Assembly: GCF_041435115.1 (NCBI RefSeq)
Contig: NZ_CP108046.1
Span: 1,550,001 to 1,614,000, forward strand
Direction: 5' to 3'
Length of the DNA stretch: 64,000 nt
From: Streptomyces sp. NBC_00289
Lineage (GTDB): Bacteria > Actinomycetota > Actinomycetes > Streptomycetales > Streptomycetaceae
Of this stretch, positions 52,520-62,641 are shown in pieces. The position numbers were made by a program, and so were the translations under genes. Each line of letters opens with the position of its first letter. Within the stretch, counting starts at the first letter, position 1. The notes below the pieces were generated by a model. The model was not told where the DNA came from. It did not search any database and worked only from the letters and a program-made list of their open reading frames with translations.

Positions 52520-55456
52520 TCACGCGTGGTCGCCGGGTTCGTCCAGTCGCCGGAGGCGGGCGCGGATGCGTTCCGCGTCGGGGTGAGCGAGGTCGGTGAG
52601 GAGGGTGAGGGCGCTCTGCCAGGCGGTGCGGGCGGCCTCGTGATCCCCGGTGGCGTGGTGCGTGTCGCCGATACGGGCCAGGGACCCGGCCTCCTCTGCC
52701 GGCACACCCGCCTGCCGGTAGAGGGCGAGGGCGTTGCGGTAGCCGATGAGGGCCTGCGCGTGGTCGCCGAGCCGGTGGTGGGCGTAGGCGATGCTGTCCC
52801 AGGTGGCGGCCTCGCCGACGTGGTCGCCGAGTTCCCGCTGGATGGCCACGGCCTCCAGGCAGTGGCTGAGGGCTTGCGCGTACTGCCCGAGCACGGCGTG
52901 ATCCCAGCCGACCGCGTTGAGCGCCGATGCCAGCGGGGCCTTCTGGCCGGTGGTCCGGAACAGGTCCAGCGCACGCTGGTCGTGCCTGAGTCCGTCGGGG
53001 AGGTCACCGCGCTGTTCCGCCTCCCAGCCGAGACTCAGGTGGACGTAGGCCCGGCCGACGTCGTCCCCGATCTTCGTGAAGAGTTCCAGGGCTTGTTCGA
53101 GATGGGCACCCGCTTCGTCGCGCAGCCCCAGCCGGCCCTCCACCCGGCCCAGTCCGCGCAGGGCGTGGGCTTGCAGGACGGGATCGGCCAGCCGGAGGGC
53201 GACGTCGAGCGCGGTCCGCTGAGCGGCCGCCCAGCCGTGCCAGTGACCACGCCGGTCGAAGAACCGCTCCAGGCAGGAGACGAGCATGCAGGCAAGACGC
53301 TCCCCGCCCGAGCCCGGGCCGACGGTCGCGGCCGCGTCGATCACGGCCAGGAGCACCTGATGCTCGGCCGTGAGCCAGGACAGGGCCTGCCCGTCGTCCG
53401 CGAGTGGCTCGGTGAGGAGTCCGGCCGGGGCCGGCGGGAGGGGGATCGCGTCCGCGTACGGGGCGATCAGCAGGCCCGCCGCATGCGCCGTGTACAGGTA
53501 GTGCTCGAACAGCCGCCGCACCGCCTCGTGGCGTTCGGCCTCGCCCAGCTCGGTGTGGGCGAGTTCGGCGGCGTAGGCCCGCAGCAGGTCGTGGAAGGCG
53601 TAGCGGCCGGGAACGTGCTCGTTGATGAGATGCACCCGGGCCAGTTCGCTCAGCAGCAGCCGTGCCTGACGTGTCTCCACTCCGGCGAGGGCGGCGGCCG
53701 CCGGTGCGGTGACATCCGGCCCCGGGTGCAGGCCCAGCAGCCGCAAGAGGCGGCCGGCGGCAGGTGACAGGGCGCGTGAGGACCAGGAGAAGACGGCGCC
53801 GACATCGGCGGACGTGTCGGCGCGGGTGAAGGCGTCCAGGCTGCCGTGGGTCTGGCGCAGTTCGACGGCGATGTCCGCCAGCGCGAAATGCGGGTGGGCG
53901 GCCGCCCGGGCCGCGACACACGCGAGCGCCAGCGGCAGCCCGGCACACAGCGCGATGATCTCCGTAACCGCCTCCGGTTCCGCGGCCACCCGTTCCGCTC
54001 CCAGCCGGCGGATCAGGAACTCCCGCGCCTCGTCGGCCGCCAGCGAGTGCAGGGTGAGGGAGTGCGCGCCGTGGGCGGCCACCAGGGCGGTGAGCTGGTT
54101 GCGGCTGGTGACGATAGCGAGACAGCCCGGTGTGCCGGGCAGCAGCGGCCGTACATGATCGCTGTCTCGCGCGTTGTCCAGCAGCACCAGGAAGCGGCGC
54201 CCGGCCAGCAGGCTGCGGTACAGCGCGGCCTGCGCGTCCAGACCCTGCGGAATCCTGTCCGGCGCCACGCCCAGCGCGGCCAGGAAACCCCGCACCGCCT
54301 CGGCCGGATTGAGTACCGCCCCCGACGGGTCGAAACCCCGCAGGTTCACGTACAGCTGCCCGTCGGGATAGCGCTCCGCGACCCGGTGCGCCCAGTGCAC
54401 CGCGAGCGTCGTCTTGCCCACCCCGGCCATCCCGCCGACCGCGCTGATCACCACTGTCTCCGCCGACCGCGCCCCGCCCGACAGCAGCGCGAGGACCTCG
54501 TCCATCTCCGCCCGCCGACCGGTGAACGCCGCCAGATCGTGCGGCAGTTGAGCGGGCACCGGCAGCGCGGCCACCTGTGGACCGGTGACGTGGGAGTCCG
54601 CCGGATCATGCTCGGAGGATGTCTCCTCTTCGCCGGTGACCGGTCCGACTCCGGTTCCGGTTCCGGTTCCGGTTCCCGGGAAAGGGGATGCCGGCCGGCG
54701 GGCGGCCGTCCGGTGCGCCTCGCGCAGCTCCGGGCCCGGGTCGATGCCCAGAGTCTCGGCGAGCCGCGCCGCCACCGCCCGATAGGTGCTCAGCGCCTCC
54801 GACTGCCGGCCGGTGGCCTTGAGGACCAGGATCAGCCGGGCCAGCAGCGGCTCGTCCAGTCCACTGCCGACGGCCGCCTCCCGCAGCCGGGACAGCACCA
54901 CCTCGGGAACCCCGGCCCGCAACGCGAGATCGGCGGCCTCCTTCACCGCCTCGAGATACTCGCCGTCCAGCGCGTCGAACACCGCATGGGCCCGTGCCCG
55001 GGCCGGGATCCCCGAGGCTGCGGGCTGCTTCCACAGCGACAGCGCCGCCATGAACACCTCCACCGCCCGCCCCGGCGCCCCCTCCGCGACCGTCCGCCGC
55101 GCCTCGGCCCGCAACGCGCGAAAACGCAACAGGTCCAGCGAGTCGCGGTCGGCCACCAGCTGATAGCCGCCTGCCCCTCGCACCAGCCAGCGGCCCGCCG
55201 CCCGGGCGGGAAGGCCCGGCTCCAACAGGCGGCGCAGCGCCCCCACATGGCGGCGTACCACGTTCACCGCGCTGTCCGGCGGACGCCCACCCCACAGCAC
55301 CTCGACGATCTCACCGACAGCGACCGGCTGCCCCGCCCGGGCCAGCAACAACGCCAGCAGCGCTCGCTCCTGGGGACGCCCCGGCTCCAGTTCCACCCCC
55401 GCCCGCCAGACCCGCACCGGTCCAAGGACCGCAAACCGCACCGGCTCCGGCGACAC
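52520..55456 (-). CDS. AfsR/SARP-family transcriptional activator with NB-ARC and TPR domains
   Basis: A 978-residue AfsR-like regulator. An OmpR-type winged helix (about 5-85, FAVLGPVRVWRAGVELEP) and bacterial transcriptional activation domain (about 95-240) are followed by an NB-ARC ATPase (Walker A GMAGVGKTT near 342-350; LVLLDNARD and GLPLALACVAARAA further on). TPR repeats run from about 690 to 960. Such proteins activate secondary-metabolite or developmental genes through direct repeats at promoters. GTG 55456 (MSPEPVRFAV) is the likely start, with GAGGGG upstream; the open frame extends to 55537. Its own target could be the divergent ferritin-like gene. No biosynthetic gene cluster lies in this window. 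Confidence 0.93.
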   Translation of the reverse strand: MSPEPVRFAVLGPVRVWRAGVELEPGRPQERALLALLLARAGQPVAVGEIVEVLWGGRPPDSAVNVVRRHVGALRRLLEPGLPARAAGRWLVRGAGGYQLVADRDSLDLLRFRALRAEARRTVAEGAPGRAVEVFMAALSLWKQPAASGIPARARAHAVFDALDGEYLEAVKEAADLALRAGVPEVVLSRLREAAVGSGLDEPLLARLILVLKATGRQSEALSTYRAVAARLAETLGIDPGPELREAHRTAARRPASPFPGTGTGTGTGVGPVTGEEETSSEHDPADSHVTGPQVAALPVPAQLPHDLAAFTGRRAEMDEVLALLSGGARSAETVVISAVGGMAGVGKTTLAVHWAHRVAERYPDGQLYVNLRGFDPSGAVLNPAEAVRGFLAALGVAPDRIPQGLDAQAALYRSLLAGRRFLVLLDNARDSDHVRPLLPGTPGCLAIVTSRNQLTALVAAHGAHSLTLHSLAADEAREFLIRRLGAERVAAEPEAVTEIIALCAGLPLALACVAARAAAHPHFALADIAVELRQTHGSLDAFTRADTSADVGAVFSWSSRALSPAAGRLLRLLGLHPGPDVTAPAAAALAGVETRQARLLLSELARVHLINEHVPGRYAFHDLLRAYAAELAHTELGEAERHEAVRRLFEHYLYTAHAAGLLIAPYADAIPLPPAPAGLLTEPLADDGQALSWLTAEHQVLLAVIDAAATVGPGSGGERLACMLVSCLERFFDRRGHWHGWAAAQRTALDVALRLADPVLQAHALRGLGRVEGRLGLRDEAGAHLEQALELFTKIGDDVGRAYVHLSLGWEAEQRGDLPDGLRHDQRALDLFRTTGQKAPLASALNAVGWDHAVLGQYAQALSHCLEAVAIQRELGDHVGEAATWDSIAYAHHRLGDHAQALIGYRNALALYRQAGVPAEEAGSLARIGDTHHATGDHEAARTAWQSALTLLTDLAHPDAERIRARLRRLDEPGDHA
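54651..54676 (-). repeat. Hexanucleotide repeat (CCGGTT)4 in the AfsR-like linker
   Basis: Four tandem CCGGTT units plus CC encode a Gly-Thr-rich stretch (GTGTGTGTGVG) between the activation and NB-ARC domains. Copy-number change would alter linker length in frame. Confidence 0.8.
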
Positions 55457-55757
55457 CCCACACCCCTCAGCTCTCCCGCCCCGCCCCCTGACCCTACGCC
55501 CCGCGCCCTGTGACCCTGAGTAACAGAATCGGTCCACATCCAGCCCGGAGCAGGCGGCAGGTCCCGCCGAGCGCGCCGAGGTGTGCCGCGGAAGCGAAGC
55601 GCTCCCTGAGGACCGCCCGTGGGCCGACAGGGTGGTGCGTGGGCCGCCCGCAGCCGCGCGCCTTGGGATCGGTCATGATCGTTGCTAGCTTCGCGAGCCG
55701 TCGGAGGTCCCGGCACAGCCGGAGCCGGGGCGGGGCCAAGCTCATGAGGAGACCACG
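55457..55757. other. Divergent intergenic region, AfsR-like / ferritin-like
   Basis: About 300 bp separates two outward-facing genes. It should contain both promoters; TAGCTT at 55686-55691 is a possible -10 for the rightward gene. No convincing hairpin, direct-repeat SARP box or small gene was found. Confidence 0.4.
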
Positions 55758-56915
55758 GTGACTGATACAAGCGAGAGTTCTGACCGGCAGGCCGTTGTCC
55801 CGCTCAAGCGCCGGACCTTCATCGCGTCGGCCGCCCTGACGGCCGCCGCCCCGGTCTCCGCCGCCGTTCCCGCGCACGCCGCCGGACCGCCGCCGAGCCA
55901 GCCGCCGCCCGCCGCACCCGGCCCGGGGTCCGTGGCGCGCCTGCTCGCCGTGCCCGATCACGGTCGCGATGTCGACTGGCTCAGGCAGGCCCTCCAGGTC
56001 GCCGTGGAACTCGAACTCGCCACTATTCCGCCCTACTTGTGCGGCTGGTGGTCCGTCAAGGACCGGGGCAGCGAGGCCGCGCGACTGATCCGGCGCATCG
56101 TCGGGGACGAGATGTACCACCTGGGCGTCGTCTGCAACCTGCTGGTGGCCGTGGGCGGGCGGCCGCGACTCAAGGACGTGGCACCGGCCTACCCCGGACC
56201 GCTGCCCGGTGGTGTGCGCAGCGGCGTTTACGTCTACCTGTCGGGCCTCACCAAGCCCTACGTGCACGACGTGATGATGGCGCTCGAGGAACCCGAGACT
56301 CCGCTCGCCCGCGACGCGCACACCTCGCCCACCATCGGCACCTTCTACGACGGCCTGCTGCAGGCGTTCCGGAGGACGGCGCCGGAACTGTCGACGCGGG
56401 GGCAGGTGTCCGAACACATCGGTGCCGACGTCCTGCGACCGGTCGACAGCCTCGACGCTGTCGAGCGTTCCCTCCAGATCATCAAGGAGCAGGGCGAGGG
56501 CACCACCAGTTCCCCGTCCGATGCCTTCGGCGACGACCACCCGGCGCACTACTACGCCTTCGGGGAGATCTACCACGGGCGGCGGCTGCGCAAGGAGGGC
56601 GACGGCTGGACGTTCACGGGCGCGCCCGTGCCCTTCCCCGACACGCGTCCCATGGCGCGGGTCCCGGCCGGCGGCTGGCCCCACCCGCCGCGGCGGGTCC
56701 AGGAGGCCCTGGACCATTTCGACGACGCCTACGCAACCGTGCTGGACGCGTTGGAGGGGGCCTGGGCCGACGGCGACGGGAGGGCCCTGCGTGCGTCCGT
56801 CCACGCCATGCGCGGGCTGGAGGGTCCGGCGGTGGAACTGATGGACATCACCCTTCCCGACGCACCCGGAAACTACGGCCCCCAGTTCCGGCCGCCCTCC
56901 GCCCACGGCTCCTGA
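55758..56915 (+). CDS. Exported ferritin-like domain protein (VioB/RebD-type fold)
   Basis: A 385-residue protein beginning with a Tat-like leader (KRRTFIASAALTAAAP, cleaved near residue 41). The ferritin-like domain (about 75-290) belongs to the family that includes iminophenyl-pyruvate dimer synthases. Expected metal-site residues are seen in VELELATIPPYL and in RIVGDEMYHLGVV, with further His/Glu downstream (HYYAFGEIYHG). GTG 55758 has GAGGAG seven bases upstream. The export signal argues against a role in cytoplasmic bis-indole synthesis and for an extracellular metal-dependent oxidation. The substrate is unknown. Confidence 0.82.
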   Translation: MTDTSESSDRQAVVPLKRRTFIASAALTAAAPVSAAVPAHAAGPPPSQPPPAAPGPGSVARLLAVPDHGRDVDWLRQALQVAVELELATIPPYLCGWWSVKDRGSEAARLIRRIVGDEMYHLGVVCNLLVAVGGRPRLKDVAPAYPGPLPGGVRSGVYVYLSGLTKPYVHDVMMALEEPETPLARDAHTSPTIGTFYDGLLQAFRRTAPELSTRGQVSEHIGADVLRPVDSLDAVERSLQIIKEQGEGTTSSPSDAFGDDHPAHYYAFGEIYHGRRLRKEGDGWTFTGAPVPFPDTRPMARVPAGGWPHPPRRVQEALDHFDDAYATVLDALEGAWADGDGRALRASVHAMRGLEGPAVELMDITLPDAPGNYGPQFRPPSAHGS

Positions 56916-57027
56916 TCGGGCGCGGCGCCGCGGCGCCGCGCGAACCGGTGCACCGACCGTCCGATCCAGCCGATCCAGCGCCACTTCCCTCGCGCACATC
57001 GGATCTCTTCTCTGCGTGACAGAAATA

Positions 57028-57056
57028 TTGACGCGCTCAGCCCCCGCTCATACCTT
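57028..57056 (+). promoter_or_regulatory. Candidate promoter of the exported polysaccharidase operon
   Basis: TTGACG (57028-57033) and TACCTT (57051-57056) with a 17-base spacer form a good vegetative-type promoter about 110 bp before the first lyase-like gene. Confidence 0.5.
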
Positions 57057-57069
57057 GAACCTCGATATA

Positions 57070-57090
57070 GATCCGATGAATCGTCGGATC
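57070..57090. promoter_or_regulatory. Operator palindrome just downstream of the promoter
   Basis: A 21-bp imperfect palindrome centred on A57080: arms GATCCGA (57070-57076) and TCGGATC (57084-57090), with matching GA/TC pairs inside. It lies about 14 bp after the -10, where a bound repressor would block transcription. The odd-centred symmetry fits GntR-like better than LacI-like regulators. No regulator gene is adjacent. Confidence 0.55.
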
Positions 57091-57163
57091 ACCTCAGCTC
57101 GGTCGGCGCCTTCGGGGCGCGGCCGGGCCCCCTTCGAGTGACCCCGACCCACAAGGAAGTGAC

Positions 57164-57835
57164 ATGGACCCATCAAGGCGCAACGTGCTCGCGGCGGGCG
57201 GCTTACTCGCCGGAGGTGCCGTCTGGGCGATGACCCCCTCGGTGTCCTCCGCCGCGGCCGCTTCACCGACGGACGGCTGGAGCAGAACAGCCTTCACGTA
57301 TGCCCTGCAGAAGCCGTGGAACCTCGCCCTGAGCGACCGGTACAGCTACAGCGGCGGCGTCCACCGCATGTGGGTCTACAGCACCGACGAGCCCTTGTCG
57401 CAGGGCAGTTCCACCGACCCGCGCACCGAGATGCGCTGGCAGCAGCAGTACACCTCCGGGCCGCACATGTGGGACGCCGACGTGTACCTGCCGTCCGGCA
57501 CGAACGGCGCGACCTTCGTGCAGATCCTGCGGGTGATCCACCCCGAGGGCACCCCCGCCACGGACTTCATGCTCAACGTCTACAGCGCGAGCGGCGGCAC
57601 GGTGCGGGCGTTCGACACCACCGTCCTGAAGACGAACGCCTTCGACACGTGGTTCAACGTCAAGCTCGAGCACAACGCCTCCAGCGGCACCGTCAAGGTC
57701 TACTTCGACGACGAGCTCGTACTGACGAGGCAGGATCGCGGCCCGGCCACCCGGCACTTCAAGAACGGCGTCTACCACCACGGCAGCGGCCGTGCCGAGG
57801 CACGCTTCCGCAACATCACGTACTGGACGCGGTGA
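57164..57835 (+). CDS. Tat-exported jelly-roll polysaccharide lyase-like protein (PL7/PL20-like)
   Basis: A 223-residue secreted protein. The Tat leader (SRRNVLAAGGLLAGGAVWA) is cleaved near residue 32. The rest is a beta jelly-roll of the concanavalin-like type found in alginate and glucuronan lyases: DPRTEMRWQQ recalls the family RTEL/RSEM motif, QILRVIHP takes the place of the QIH strand, and FKNGVYHHG recalls the K/Y-containing catalytic strand. The substrate is probably a uronic-acid polymer, but the family assignment is by eye. It is followed by a second exported lyase-like gene after three bases. Confidence 0.75.
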   Translation: MDPSRRNVLAAGGLLAGGAVWAMTPSVSSAAAASPTDGWSRTAFTYALQKPWNLALSDRYSYSGGVHRMWVYSTDEPLSQGSSTDPRTEMRWQQQYTSGPHMWDADVYLPSGTNGATFVQILRVIHPEGTPATDFMLNVYSASGGTVRAFDTTVLKTNAFDTWFNVKLEHNASSGTVKVYFDDELVLTRQDRGPATRHFKNGVYHHGSGRAEARFRNITYWTR

Positions 57836-57838
57836 GCC

Positions 57839-58588
57839 GTGCGCAGACGACAGGCGCTCACCACCCTCGCCGGACTCGGCCTCGCCGGCGCCGCCACCGC
57901 CCTCCTGCCCGCCCGGGCCCAGGCCGCCGACGAGGTCTTCTTCCAGAACCGGGGCAGCGTCGAGGGCTGGGACTACGCCTACGCCCAGAAGGACGGCGTG
58001 ATCGAGACCGTCGACTCGCCGACGTACAAGGGCGCGCACGCCCTCGCCGCGACCCAGACGTACATCGGGGAGACCGGGGGCTACCACTCCGAGGTGATCA
58101 AGCGCGGCGCGCAGAGCGTCGGCGAGGACCGGTACTACGGCCAGGTGATCCGTCTCGGGCCCGGCTGGACGTTCCACGACCAGAACGTCACCTTCCAGCA
58201 GTGGTCGCCCGAAGACCCGGAAGGGCCCTGGCTGTTGATGTTCGTCATGGGGTCCCAGATCCGTTTCGGCGGTTCCGGCGGCATCTCGGGCACGGCCGGA
58301 TCGATCAGCGGGCTCCAGGACACCTGGATCAGCGTCGTCACCCGGCTCAGGCTGGCCGGCAGCGGCCAGGGCGCCTTCGAGGTGTGGCTGAACGGAACCA
58401 GGAGGGTGAGCCGGACGGGTCTGACCGTCCTGCCGTCGACCTCGCGGACCATCCGCTGGTCCAACGGGATCTACTGCACCGCCTGGCGCGACGGAGCGCC
58501 CAGCGGGCCGCGCGAGCTGACGATCCTGCACGACAACCACCGGATCGCCTCGACGTACGCCCTCGCCGAACCGGCCGGATGGGCGTGA
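57839..58588 (+). CDS. Tat-exported polysaccharide lyase-like protein
   Basis: A 249-residue exported protein starting at GTG 57839, three bases after the previous stop. The leader is twin-arginine (RRRQALTTLAGLGLAGAA, cleavage after AQA near residue 29). The mature part resembles the heparin-lyase/polysaccharide-lyase jelly-roll family: YHSEVIKRG early, then GQVIRLGPGW, QQW and a late NGIYCTAWR strand. It is translationally linked to the neighbouring lyase-like gene, so the two probably act on the same polymer. The substrate is unknown. Confidence 0.78.
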   Translation: MRRRQALTTLAGLGLAGAATALLPARAQAADEVFFQNRGSVEGWDYAYAQKDGVIETVDSPTYKGAHALAATQTYIGETGGYHSEVIKRGAQSVGEDRYYGQVIRLGPGWTFHDQNVTFQQWSPEDPEGPWLLMFVMGSQIRFGGSGGISGTAGSISGLQDTWISVVTRLRLAGSGQGAFEVWLNGTRRVSRTGLTVLPSTSRTIRWSNGIYCTAWRDGAPSGPRELTILHDNHRIASTYALAEPAGWA

Positions 58589-58655
58589 CGCTTCCTCCCG
58601 CCGGCCCCTCTCACCCGCCTTCCCCCTGACTTCCCCACTCGTTGGAGGCACCCGC

Positions 58656-60953
58656 ATGACCTCTCGCAGAACCGTGCTCGGCTCGGCGCTGGGCGGTACG
58701 GCGCTTGCCGCGCTCCCCTCGGTCGCCCACGCGGCCGGCACAGTCGACGCCGATGGCGGTGCCGCCGCGCCCGGCGTCCGCGCTCCCTGGAAACTCCGCA
58801 ACCGCGTGGCCTCGGACGGCGCGTGGTCCGCGTTCCTGCGCGGACAGGACCTGGTGTGGCACCGACTGCCCAAGCTGTGGCACGAGGGACCGTTCCTCGG
58901 GGACGGACGGCTGGGCAGCATGGTGTACCAGGAGCCCGGTGCCAACAGCGTCCGCTTCACCGTCCAGCACGGTGAAGTACAGGACCACCGGCCCGAGTTC
59001 GGCAGCGGCTGGGGCACCTGCCGGCTGCCCGTGGGCCATCTGACGCTCGACCCGGTCGGCACCATCACCGCCGTCGACTGGCGGCTGAGCCTGTGGAACG
59101 CCGAGCTCACCGGCACGGTCACCACCGACAAGGGCGTCCTGAAGCTCTCCGCCCTCATCCACGACGGGATATTCGCGGCCCGGGTGACGGCCTCCGGCGA
59201 CGAGGAGGTGCACTGGACGTTCCACCCCGAGGAGGCCCTCAGCCCCCGCAAAATCAGCGAGGCGCCGCCGGCCGGCTACGTCCCCAACCCCGCCTGGACC
59301 ACCCGATCCACCGGCGACGTCCAGCAGGTCCTCCAGCCGCTGGTCGGCGGCGGACAGACCGCGACGGCCCACCGCCGCACGGGAGACACCCTCCTGCTCA
59401 ACGTGAGCCACAGCTTCCCTTCCGACACCCGGGCCGCGACGGACTCACTCAGGAAGATCCAGCGAGCCGGCACGTACAACGCGCTCCGCAAGCAGCACAC
59501 CGGTTGGTGGCAGGCGTTCTACCGCAGGAGTTTCGTCTCCGTCCCCGACGAGCGACTGCAGAGCTTCCACTGGATCCAGCTCTACAAGGTCGCCTCGGCC
59601 AGCCGTGCGGGCGGCCCCGTGATGGCGACCTGCGGGCCCTGGCTCGAGCCCACCCCGTGGCCCGCCGTGTGGTGGAACCTGAACCTCCAGCTCGAGTACT
59701 GGCTCATCCACGGCTCGAACCACCTGGAACTCGACGCGCTCGCCACCACCCTGCGGCAGAACCAGGAGCAGCTGACCGCCAACGTGCCCGCCGCCTACCG
59801 GGCGGACAGCGCCGGAGTCGGCCGTAGCTCCGACATGTTCGCCACCCGCGGCGTCGGCACGCCGGGCAGCGGCGCCGAGGTGGGCGATCTGACGTGGGCC
59901 CTGCACAACGCCTGGCTCAGCTACCGGCACAGCATGGACGAGTCGCTGCTGCGCGACACGGTGTTCCCCCTGCTGCGCCGCGCGATCAACTACTACCTGC
60001 ACTTCCTTCAGCCCGGAGACGACGGGAAACTGCACCTGCCGTCCACGCTTTCCCCGGAGTACCCCGTGGTGCCCCCGAGGGACACCAACTACGACCTGTC
60101 GCTGATCCGTTGGGGCTGCACCACTCTGCTGGAGGCGAGCGCCCGGCTGAAGATCGACGATCCGCTGAAGCAGCGCTGGCAGGAGGTGCTGGCCAAGCTC
60201 ACGCCGTACCCGGTGGACGACAACGGCTTCATGATCGGCGGGGACACCCCGTACGCCCAGTCCCACCGCCACTACTCCCACATGCTCATGGTGTACCCCC
60301 TCTACCTGGTGAACTGGGACCAGCCGGAGCAGCGCGAGCTGATCGAGAAGTCGGTGGTCCGCTGGCACGCGCTGACCGGCGCCCACCGCGGATACAGCTA
60401 CACGGGTGCCGCGTCCCTGTACGCGATGATGGGCCGCGGCGACACCGCGCTCACCTACCTGAAGAAGTTCTTCGACCCCACCACGCGCTACCCGTGCCGC
60501 GCCAACACGCACTACACCGAGGCCGGTCCGGTCATCGAGACCCCGCTCTCGGCGTCGCAGTCCCTGCACGACATGCTCTGCCAGAGCTGGGGCGGCGTCG
60601 TCCGGGTCTTTCCCGCCGTGCCGGGCGCCTGGGCCGATGTCACCCTCCACGACTTCCGCACCCAGGGCGCCTTCCTCGTCAGCGCGGTCCGCGCCGACGG
60701 AGCGACCCGCTTCGTGCGGGTACGGAGCCTGGCCGGCGAGCCGCTCGTGATCCGCCACTCCCTGTCCGGCGGCCCGGTGACCGCGGTCCTCGACGACGGG
60801 ACCCCGGCCCGTACCCGGGCGAAGGGCGACGGCACTCTCGCCGTCGAGCTAGCCAAGAACCGCGAGGTGCTGCTGTACACGGGTGCGCGGCCCGACCTCG
60901 ACATCGCTCCGGTCAGCCCGAGCGAGCCGGGCGAGCCGTGGGGGCTGCCGTAG
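58656..60953 (+). CDS. Exported GH95-type alpha-L-fucosidase/galactosidase-like glycoside hydrolase
   Basis: A 765-residue protein with a Tat leader (SRRTVLGSALGGTALAALP). The layout is that of GH95: N-terminal beta-sandwich (GPFLGDGRLGSMVY), an (alpha/alpha)6 barrel and a C-terminal beta domain. The paired Asn of the catalytic site are at 341 and 343 (WWNLNLQLEYW), the likely acid Glu is at 468 (LSPEYP), and HRHYSHM and a later TGAxxxYAMMGRGD segment are also family-like. GH95 enzymes release terminal L-fucose or L-galactose by inversion. With the two upstream lyase-like proteins it would form an extracellular system for a branched acidic polysaccharide. Confidence 0.85.
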   Translation: MTSRRTVLGSALGGTALAALPSVAHAAGTVDADGGAAAPGVRAPWKLRNRVASDGAWSAFLRGQDLVWHRLPKLWHEGPFLGDGRLGSMVYQEPGANSVRFTVQHGEVQDHRPEFGSGWGTCRLPVGHLTLDPVGTITAVDWRLSLWNAELTGTVTTDKGVLKLSALIHDGIFAARVTASGDEEVHWTFHPEEALSPRKISEAPPAGYVPNPAWTTRSTGDVQQVLQPLVGGGQTATAHRRTGDTLLLNVSHSFPSDTRAATDSLRKIQRAGTYNALRKQHTGWWQAFYRRSFVSVPDERLQSFHWIQLYKVASASRAGGPVMATCGPWLEPTPWPAVWWNLNLQLEYWLIHGSNHLELDALATTLRQNQEQLTANVPAAYRADSAGVGRSSDMFATRGVGTPGSGAEVGDLTWALHNAWLSYRHSMDESLLRDTVFPLLRRAINYYLHFLQPGDDGKLHLPSTLSPEYPVVPPRDTNYDLSLIRWGCTTLLEASARLKIDDPLKQRWQEVLAKLTPYPVDDNGFMIGGDTPYAQSHRHYSHMLMVYPLYLVNWDQPEQRELIEKSVVRWHALTGAHRGYSYTGAASLYAMMGRGDTALTYLKKFFDPTTRYPCRANTHYTEAGPVIETPLSASQSLHDMLCQSWGGVVRVFPAVPGAWADVTLHDFRTQGAFLVSAVRADGATRFVRVRSLAGEPLVIRHSLSGGPVTAVLDDGTPARTRAKGDGTLAVELAKNREVLLYTGARPDLDIAPVSPSEPGEPWGLP

Positions 60954-61013
60954 CCCTGAGTACTGCCGTAACCGCGGCGGGCGCCGCCGGGGTCCGCCCG
61001 CCGTACGACGGGA

Positions 61014-61049
61014 GCGGGCCCCGGCGGACCGAAGTCCGCCGGGGCCCGC
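61014..61049. terminator. Perfect 16-bp hairpin with CGAA tetraloop
   Basis: GCGGGCCCCGGCGGAC (61014-61029), loop CGAA, then the exact complement at 61034-61049. It sits between the convergent GH95 and argG stops and should terminate both. Confidence 0.9.
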
Positions 61050-61079
61050 CGCCCAGGTTCCTGCCGACCGGTGACGGTC

Positions 61080-62566
<1,487 letters not shown>

Positions 62567-62578
62567 GGCGAGGTGAAG

Positions 62579-62622
62579 GGCACCTTCCGGCCTGTCTGTG
62601 AGGTGTTCTGCCGGAAGGCGCC
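62579..62622 (-). terminator. Terminator of the SGNH lipase gene
   Basis: Arms GGCACCTTCCGGC (62579-62591) and GCCGGAAGGCGCC (62610-62622) form 13 pairs, one of them a G-U pair that is stable only in the minus-strand transcript. The hairpin lies 20 bp after the lipase stop. Confidence 0.65.
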
Positions 62623-62641
62623 TGCCCCGGGTGCCGGCGTC

